Below the pieces are notes generated by a model. That model did not search any database and had not been told where the DNA came from. It worked only from the letters and a program-made list of their open reading frames with translations. Position numbers and translations under genes: made by a program. Below are positions 58,375 to 64,000 of a stretch of 64,000 nt of DNA, in pieces. Origin of the DNA: Candidatus Mycobacterium methanotrophicum (GTDB lineage Bacteria; Actinomycetota; Actinomycetes; Mycobacteriales; Mycobacteriaceae); assembly GCF_023515995.1 (NCBI RefSeq), contig NZ_CP097320.1, positions 3,224,001-3,288,000 of the forward strand, written 5' to 3'. Numbering within the stretch: position 1 is the first letter of the stretch; the number at the start of each line of letters is the position of its first letter.

Positions 58375-59589
58375 ATGCTGGATTACGCGGCGATGCCGCC
58401 GGAGATCACCTCCACCCTGGTGTACACGGGCCAAGGGTCGGCGCCGATGGTGGCGACCGCGTCGGCTTGGGATGCGCTCGCCGCGCAACTGAGTTCGTTC
58501 GCGCAGGGCTACTCGTCGACGATCACGGCCCTGCAGGACCAGGAGTGGACGGGTCCCGCCTCGACGGCGATGGCCGAGGCGGCCGCCCCCTATGCGGCGT
58601 GGGTGAGCACAACGGCGACCCAAGCCGAGCAGACGGCCACCCAAGCCCGGGCGGCCGCAGCGGCCTACGAGACGGCACACGCGTCCGTTGTGCCGCCGCC
58701 GCTGATAGCCGCCAACCGCACCCAGTTGACGAATCTGATTGCGACCAACCTCTTAGGCCAGAACTCGCCGCAGATCGCGGCCACTGAGGCCCAGTACGAA
58801 CAGATGTGGGCCCAAGACGCCAGTGCGATGTACGGCTACGCCACCTCGGCGTCGTCGGCGACCAAGCTCACGCCTTTCACGGCGCCACCGCAAACCGCCA
58901 ACCCCGCCGGACAATCGGCCCAAGCCGCCACGACGGCCGCCCAAACCGCCGGCTCGGGCGCCTCGCATTTCAACAGCCTGTCGCAGATGCTTTCGAATGT
59001 CCCGCAACAACTCTCCTCGGCAGCGAGCCCGGCTGCGGCAACATCGGACACAACCTCAGTGTTCGGAATCCAGGTGCCGAACTCGCTGGTGACCAGCATC
59101 GGAGACTTCAACACCATCATCAACCCAATAAGTTTCTACGCGGCGTTGAGTCGTACCGTCGCCAACGTCAGCGCCGCCGCCATGATCATGGGCCGACTAG
59201 TTGGCGACTCCGCGCTGTACGCGCCGCTGGCCATGCTGAGCGACGCGACGTCGCCGGTCACGTCCGCGGCCGGGGGAGGCATTTCCAATGCGGTGCTTGC
59301 CAGCACAAGCACCGCCGCTCCGATAGGGCCGTTGTCGGTGCCCCCATCGTGGGCGAGCGCGACTCCGGTGGCCACCGCCGCCAGCGAACAACCGCTGTGG
59401 GTGTCAGGGGCCGAGGGGTTCTACGAAGCCGATTCGGCGGCCGGCGCCATGCCGACAGCGGGTATCGGACCGATGGCGGGGATCGCCGGCGCGGCCGCAG
59501 CCGGCATGCTGGCGCGTCCCGTCGTCAGCAATATGTTGCGGGTCGCGCCCCGGCGCTACAAGATGCCCCGCCCTAAAGCCGGCGGATAG
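58375..59589 (+). CDS. PPE protein, SVP subfamily (1 of 3)
   Basis: 404 aa. [40 protein letters not shown] and [17 protein letters not shown] mark the PPE domain. The SVP motif [10 protein letters not shown] lies near residue 323; end [12 protein letters not shown]. The middle (about 200-300) differs from the neighbours, as is usual for PPE proteins. Confidence 0.93.
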   Translation: MLDYAAMPPEITSTLVYTGQGSAPMVATASAWDALAAQLSSFAQGYSSTITALQDQEWTGPASTAMAEAAAPYAAWVSTTATQAEQTATQARAAAAAYETAHASVVPPPLIAANRTQLTNLIATNLLGQNSPQIAATEAQYEQMWAQDASAMYGYATSASSATKLTPFTAPPQTANPAGQSAQAATTAAQTAGSGASHFNSLSQMLSNVPQQLSSAASPAAATSDTTSVFGIQVPNSLVTSIGDFNTIINPISFYAALSRTVANVSAAAMIMGRLVGDSALYAPLAMLSDATSPVTSAAGGGISNAVLASTSTAAPIGPLSVPPSWASATPVATAASEQPLWVSGAEGFYEADSAAGAMPTAGIGPMAGIAGAAAAGMLARPVVSNMLRVAPRRYKMPRPKAGG

Positions 59590-59647
59590 CCAATCCAAAG
59601 CACGCCGCACCGCCGCCCCGTTGTTGTCCGAAAATTAAGGAACAGTA

Positions 59648-60892
59648 ATGCTGGATTTTGCGGCGCTGCCGCCCGAGGTCAATTCGGCCCGAATGTACGC
59701 CGGCCCGGGGTCGGGGCCGATGATGGCGGCAGCGACAGCCTGGGATGAACTGGCCGCGCAACTGGAATCGTTCGTGTCCGGCTACTCGGCGCAGCTGACG
59801 ACTCTGCAAGGTCCGCGTTGGTCGGGGCCGGCCTCGACGGCGATGGCCGCCGCGGCCACCCCGTATCTGGCGTGGACGAACACCACAGCCACACAGGCCG
59901 CGCAGACGGCCAACCAGGCGCGGGCGGCGGCGGCCGCCTATGAGGCGGCGTTCGCAGCGACGGTGCCTCCGCCGGTGATCGAGGCCAACCGGGCGTTGTT
60001 GACGGCGTTGATCGCAACGAACTTCTTCGGCCAGAACACTCCGGCGATCGCCGCCGCCGAGGCGCTCTACGCCGAGATGTGGGCTCAAGACGCCGCGGCC
60101 ATGTACGGCTATGCCGCGTCGTCACTCCCGGCGGCGGCCACGTTGACGCCGTTCACACCGCCGCCGCAGACCACCAATCCCGGCGGGCAACCGGCGCAAT
60201 CCGCCGCGGCAGCTCACGCGGTCGGCACAGCGGCGGGCGAATCTACGCAAAGCGCGTTGGCGCACGCGCTTCCGGCTTCGTCAAACATTGGGCAGAGCGT
60301 GGCAAACTCCAGTGCTGCGACGTCGACGTCTTCGTCGGGGTCATCCGGGTACTTTTACATCGACAATCTGCAAACCTATCTACAGTTTTCCAACCTTTTG
60401 CACTCGTCGTTCGTTGCGCAATATTACAATTACGGCGTCACCATCGGCGATCAGGGCATGTTCAATACCGCTTACCTAGTTTACGGCCAGCTTCTCGGTT
60501 TTCCGAGGACGACGCCGCCGCTGCTGGGCACCGGTGGACAGGCATTAGCGGCGGGTTCGACAAGTTCCACCGGCCAGCCGGTGCTCGCCAGCACCGCCAA
60601 AGCGGCGTCGGTGGGGCCGCTTTCGGTGCCGCAGGGCTGGACCGAGGCGACACCGGCGGGCAAAACCGGTTACCTCGCCCAGTCGTTGGAGTCGCCGTCG
60701 TCGGAAACGGGTCAGCGGGCCGAGTCCGCGGAATTGGTCAGCGCCAAATCAGCTGCGCCCATGGCGGACCAGCCGCCGATGCAGCCGGTCATGGGACCGA
60801 TGAGCGGCGCCGCGGCGCGCCACAGCGACAACTCCATGTTCCGCATGCGGGATCGCCGGTGGCGAATGCCCCGGCCCGCGGTCGGCGGATAG
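59648..60892 (+). CDS. PPE protein, SVP subfamily (2 of 3)
   Basis: 414 aa. [60 protein letters not shown] motif [10 protein letters not shown] near residue 327; end [12 protein letters not shown]. 58 bases after the first PPE stop. The residues around [20 protein letters not shown] are unlike the other two. Confidence 0.93.
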   Translation: MLDFAALPPEVNSARMYAGPGSGPMMAAATAWDELAAQLESFVSGYSAQLTTLQGPRWSGPASTAMAAAATPYLAWTNTTATQAAQTANQARAAAAAYEAAFAATVPPPVIEANRALLTALIATNFFGQNTPAIAAAEALYAEMWAQDAAAMYGYAASSLPAAATLTPFTPPPQTTNPGGQPAQSAAAAHAVGTAAGESTQSALAHALPASSNIGQSVANSSAATSTSSSGSSGYFYIDNLQTYLQFSNLLHSSFVAQYYNYGVTIGDQGMFNTAYLVYGQLLGFPRTTPPLLGTGGQALAAGSTSSTGQPVLASTAKAASVGPLSVPQGWTEATPAGKTGYLAQSLESPSSETGQRAESAELVSAKSAAPMADQPPMQPVMGPMSGAAARHSDNSMFRMRDRRWRMPRPAVGG

Positions 60893-60955
60893 CACCAGTA
60901 TCGAACCTGCGGGTCTATAACTCTCGCGCGCGACCGGTGAAGAAAGGGAATGGGA

Positions 60956-62176
60956 ATGCTGGATTTCGGGCTCTTGCCGCCGGAGATCACCTCGACCAGG
61001 ATTTATACCGGCCCGGGAGCGGAGCCGACGATGGTGGCCGCGTCGGCCTGGGACGCGCTCGCCGCGGAGTTGGATTCGTTCGCGGCAGGCTACGATGCGA
61101 CAATATCGAGCTTGCAGGACGAAGGGTGGCTGGGTCCCGCTTCGAATGCCATGGCCGCTGCGGCCGCACCGTACGCGCAGTGGGCGGCCAGCACCGCGGA
61201 ACGAGCACAACTCGCGGCCAGCCAAGCTCGGGCGGCAGCGGCCGCCTTCGAGGCGGCACATGCGGCGGTTGTGCCGCCGCCGCTGATAGCCGCCAACCGA
61301 ACCCAGTTGTTAAGCCTGGTGAAAACCAACATACTCGGTCAGAACACGGCCCAGATCGCGGCCACCGAAGCCGCCTACGAGGCGATGTGGGTGCAAGACG
61401 CCTCTGCGATGCACAGCTATGCCACGTCCGCGTCCTCGGCGACAAAGCTGGCGCCGTTCACCGGGCCACCGCCGACCACCAATCCCGTCGCAGCGCCCGC
61501 GGCGTCTGCGGCGGCCGCGTCGCAATCCACCCTGTCGCAGGTGCTTTCGAGCGTGCCGCAGCTGCTCTCAGCAGCGGGCACAAGCGCACCGGCGCAAGCC
61601 GGCATACCGATACCGGAGTGGTTTATGACGCTGATGACCGATCTCAACTACGTCCAACGAGTTCCGGACATCTTCGTGTTCGTGCAAATGCGTAACGTTG
61701 GGGCGATCGGCGACGCCTTAATTTTTGGTACCAGGTTCGGGTCCGATGGCGCACTTTTTGCGCCACAGGAATTGTATGCGCCGGCGGTAGGAGTTGCTGG
61801 GGCGACGTCGCCGGCCACGGCGTCCGCACCAACGGCGCTGGCTTCAGCGGCCGAATCGGCGGACGTCAACCGGGCGGTGCTTGCCAGCGTGGGCGAGACG
61901 ACCCCGGTCGGGCGATTGTCGGTGCCCGCATCCTGGACAAATGCGACTCCGGCCGCCGCTGCGACCCAGCAGTGGCTGTCGTCGGGGACCGCGGGGTCGT
62001 GGGATGCTGCTCCGAAAATGCAAACGGCCGGCGCAGGGCCGGCGGCCGCCATGGGGCCGATGGCAGGGGCGGCCGGTGCGGCCGCGGCCCGCAAAGTGGT
62101 GCGTCCCAGTATCAGCACCATCTTGCAGGTCACGCCTCCCCGCTACAAGATGCCCCGTCATTCCTCCGGTGGATAG
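60956..62176 (+). CDS. PPE protein, SVP subfamily (3 of 3)
   Basis: 406 aa from ATG at 60956 (MLDFGLLPPEITSTRIYTGP), chosen because other PPE proteins begin MLDF; an ATG two codons earlier is also possible. [39 protein letters not shown] motif VGRLSVPASW near residue 320, end PRYKMPRHSSGG. Most like the first PPE at its ends, suggesting duplication. Confidence 0.92.
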   Translation: MLDFGLLPPEITSTRIYTGPGAEPTMVAASAWDALAAELDSFAAGYDATISSLQDEGWLGPASNAMAAAAAPYAQWAASTAERAQLAASQARAAAAAFEAAHAAVVPPPLIAANRTQLLSLVKTNILGQNTAQIAATEAAYEAMWVQDASAMHSYATSASSATKLAPFTGPPPTTNPVAAPAASAAAASQSTLSQVLSSVPQLLSAAGTSAPAQAGIPIPEWFMTLMTDLNYVQRVPDIFVFVQMRNVGAIGDALIFGTRFGSDGALFAPQELYAPAVGVAGATSPATASAPTALASAAESADVNRAVLASVGETTPVGRLSVPASWTNATPAAAATQQWLSSGTAGSWDAAPKMQTAGAGPAAAMGPMAGAAGAAAARKVVRPSISTILQVTPPRYKMPRHSSGG

Positions 62177-62189
62177 CTGCTCCCCGGGG

Positions 62190-62488
62190 GCCCGGCGTGC
62201 CGCAGCCTGGGCGAGTGCGGGGCTGGGCTGGCCTTCGTCGATCGTCTCCCGCCGCACCAGGTCCGCATGTCAGCGGGCCAGCCGTGCAGCCCGGTCTGCG
62301 CCGGCGGACTCGCGCGGCAGCCCGGTCAGCTCCGCCGCCTGCGCGTCTTGGCGCGCCACGCTATCAGCGGATGAAACCCCCAGCCGCCCTTGAAAGTTGC
62401 CCGCCGCGTGCTGTTTGTTGCTGTGCGGGTCGATCGACGACGCGTTGATGCCGATCACGAACGCCGCCGCGGGCATCATTCCGTTCAA
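62190..62488 (-). pseudogene. Unrecognised gene remnant with an in-frame stop
   Basis: From ATG at 62488 the minus strand reads MNGMMPAAAFVIGINASSID, NFQGRLGVSSADSVARQDAQ, AAELTGLPRESAGADRAARL, meets TGA at 62270, then goes on in the same frame HADLVRRETIDEGQPSPALA, QAAARRAPGEQ. The composition looks coding on both sides of the stop. I do not know the family. The rest of 62177-62558 holds nothing else. Confidence 0.35.
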
Positions 62489-62558
62489 GGACCACGGCCC
62501 CCGTCAAGGACACGCTGATCGATTTCCCCAAGTTAGGTCAAGTGGCTCCGAAGGCGGA

Positions 62559-62969
62559 TCAGTAGTCCGGAGTGTTCGGGCAGTACAAACGCCGTGCCAC
62601 CGCCACGAAGTGGGCGCCCTGCAGAAGCGGCATGCCGGGGGCGGCGCTTCTCACCCCGTTCACGGCATCGCGGATGGTGTTGCCCTGCTGGATAGTCGCA
62701 CAGGCGCCTTTGGCGATGGCGACTGCTTCGGGACCACTCGGTTGTTTGATGCCGAGGCGGTCGATCGCGCCAAGGAATGTGGTGTCGGTCGCGCTGGGGA
62801 CATACTCATACGGATCAGTTGGCTCGGCGTGCGCCGACGCGGCCACACCGACGGCTGCTGCCGCGCAGGCTGACGTCACGAGCAGTGTGACAGCGTGCGC
62901 CGCCACCCGGAAGCGTGGGTCGCGCCCACGAAGTGGTGTTTTCACCGGAGGCCATTCGTGTTCTGTCAT
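62559..62969 (-). CDS. Exported DUF732 protein (Rv1810-like)
   Basis: 136 aa. GGGGAG precedes the ATG. A basic start is followed by a signal sequence (VTLLVTSACAAAAVGVAASA, HAE) and the DUF732 domain: DTTFLGAIDRLGIKQPSG, AVAIAKGACATIQQGNTIRD and FVAVARRLYCPN, with two cysteines likely bridged. Family function is unknown. In M. tuberculosis a DUF732 gene, Rv1810, lies between PPE33 and mgtC; here such a gene is far from mgtC, so orthology is only possible. Confidence 0.85.
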   Translation of the reverse strand: MTEHEWPPVKTPLRGRDPRFRVAAHAVTLLVTSACAAAAVGVAASAHAEPTDPYEYVPSATDTTFLGAIDRLGIKQPSGPEAVAIAKGACATIQQGNTIRDAVNGVRSAAPGMPLLQGAHFVAVARRLYCPNTPDY

Positions 62970-63164
62970 CGCTCATCTCCCCGTCTGCTCGCGGTGTGGA
63001 CACCTCGACGGCGTGCTCGAAATCGTGCGGCGCAACGACTTTCCGGCTCCGACCGTTCAGCACGATGCTAGATGCCGCGGCCGGACTCTCATAGGCTCAC
63101 CGATCAATATTTGCAATTGTTTTCACGCCCATTCACCAAAGACACCCTGTTGTTCACCTGTCAT

Positions 63165-63830
63165 TCATGCGTTCGTCAGACCCTGATTTTTCAGCCGGGT
63201 TTGTAATGATCTTGCTTTCGGTGGTCGGGTCGCTGGTGGCTGTGCTGTTGGGCGATGGCGTAATTGGGCGTGGGCGTGGCTGCGGCGGTGTGGTGACCGG
63301 TTTTGGGCATGCGTCGATCGCGGTGGAGGCTTCGAGATGCGCTGCGAGGGTGCGGTTTTCAGTGGGCTGCGAATGGTCAACCGGAGGCCGGTAGCCCAGA
63401 TGTGTCGTAGCGCGGCGGCGAACGCCTCGACGTGGGGGTAGGCGGTGGCCGTGGCCACCAGCCGGGCGGCGACGTTGAGAAATGCCAGGCGCAGTCGTTT
63501 GCCACCCGCTCGGCGTAGCTTGCGGGGCAGGGCCAGGGTGCCCAGCCATAGCCCGACGTTGTGAACGGGGGCGGCGACCCGCCAGCACAGCCAGTTACCG
63601 AAAACCGCTTGCACCGAAGATCATCCCGAAGTCGTTCATGAGCGCGCGGACGGCGTCTTCGGGGATGCCGCCGCGCAGCCGGTGATGCGCCTCGACCTCG
63701 GCCGCCCTGAGCTTCTACGCGGTGACGTTGGTGATGATCGCGTGTAGCCGCCAGCCGTCGAGGTCGTCGAACGCCAGCTGGTCACCGGGTTGTTTGGGTT
63801 GGCGGCACGAAATTGGCGGCTCATAAAAAG
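63165..63830 (-). pseudogene. IS1380-family transposase, C-terminal relic
   Basis: The minus strand reads GDQLAFDDLDGWRLHAIITN, VTA, a TAG, then LRAAEVEAHHRLRGGIPEDA, VRALMNDFGMIFGAS, and after a frame change FGNWLCWRVAAPVHNVGLWL, GKRLRLAFLNVAARLV, AYPHVEAFAAALRHI. The E-A-H-H-R-x-R-G-G-I-P-E-D-A block and the F-G-N-W end region are typical of IS1380. With a stop, a frameshift and no N-terminal half it is dead. Confidence 0.75.
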
Positions 63831-63871
63831 CTTTGGCAAATGACACGCCAATTACAGTCGGCATTCCGGGC

Positions 63872-64000
63872 ATGCCAGCCGGCCGCTGCCTAGCTAGGGT
63901 AGCGATGTGCTTGCTCGCAGCTGCTGGCTTTTTCTATCTAGGCTCGCAGCCTATTGGCGGCCAACCCGGGCTGCGATGCCGATCTCCTGCGTGGCGTTGG
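63872..64000 (+). CDS. Possible exported protein, N-terminal part only
   Basis: From ATG at 63872 the frame stays open to the window edge (43 codons): MPAGRCLARVAMCLLAAAGF, FYLGSQPIGGQPGL. A basic start and a hydrophobic stretch look like a signal sequence. No ribosome-binding site is clear, and the frame is short, so this is tentative. Confidence 0.25.
   Translation, partial: MPAGRCLARVAMCLLAAAGFFYLGSQPIGGQPGLRCRSPAWRW

Noticed and set aside
60079..61695. 538-codon plus-strand frame bridging two PPE genes
   Set aside because: Out of phase with both PPE frames, which have full PPE and SVP motifs.

Overview
The window comes from a slow-growing Mycobacterium. The evidence is the ESX-5 secretion genes with PE and PPE proteins, and a long block collinear in content with M. 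tuberculosis Rv1832-Rv1819c: gcvB, resR (Rv1830), Rv1829, Rv1828, garA, gcvH, two DUF881 genes, the small basic protein gene, pgsA2, secA2, ilvG and bacA. High GC content, frequent GTG/TTG starts and 4-base start/stop overlaps agree with this. The species cannot be named from the sequence. Product names rest on remembered family motifs, not on a database search.

Layout. (1) 1-12015 is an accessory zone rich in mobile DNA. It holds an Rv0082/Rv0081-like redox subunit and ArsR regulator pair, an IS110-family element, a truncated garA paralogue, and a mycothiol-dependent isomerase (MDMPI) gene broken into three pieces by a 2.2-kb group II intron and other insertions. It ends with a decayed Tn554-like pair of tyrosine recombinases. 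(2) 12016-28802 is the core block: gcvB under a tandem glycine riboswitch, two MerR regulators, garA, gcvH, cell-envelope genes, a 53-bp MIRU-like tandem repeat in front of pgsA2, secA2, a DUF2254 membrane protein, a decayed ilvG and intact bacA. (3) 28803-36356 is a second accessory zone: truncated TetR and thioesterase genes, a TnpB-like gene, an intact potassium channel, a cleanly bounded IS66 element with an 8-bp target duplication, and several gene fragments. (4) 36357-47012 is a magnesium-related region read on the minus strand: two near-identical M-box riboswitches each in front of a PE gene, three PPE genes, an esxM/esxN deletion remnant, a cytosolic MgtE-N/CBS protein overlapping an NRAMP-like transporter, a small protein, MgtC and a TetR regulator. 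(5) 47180-55772 is the minus-strand ESX-5 segment PE19-esxM-esxN-espG5-eccD5-mycP5-eccE5-eccA5. (6) 56247-62176, on the plus strand, has a membrane kinase with a mutated catalytic loop and three PPE-SVP genes, followed by a DUF732 exported protein (minus strand) and an IS1380 relic.

How the genes may work together. The M-box leaders should raise PE/PPE expression when magnesium is low. PE/PPE proteins leave the cell through ESX-5 and are thought to help solutes cross the outer membrane. The NRAMP-like carrier, the MgtE-N/CBS protein and MgtC would then act at the inner membrane. This chain is an inference from gene order plus riboswitch identity. Core genes are open throughout, whereas frameshifts, stops and truncations are concentrated in the accessory zones, which suggests real decay, although several frameshifts lie in G/C runs and could be sequence errors.
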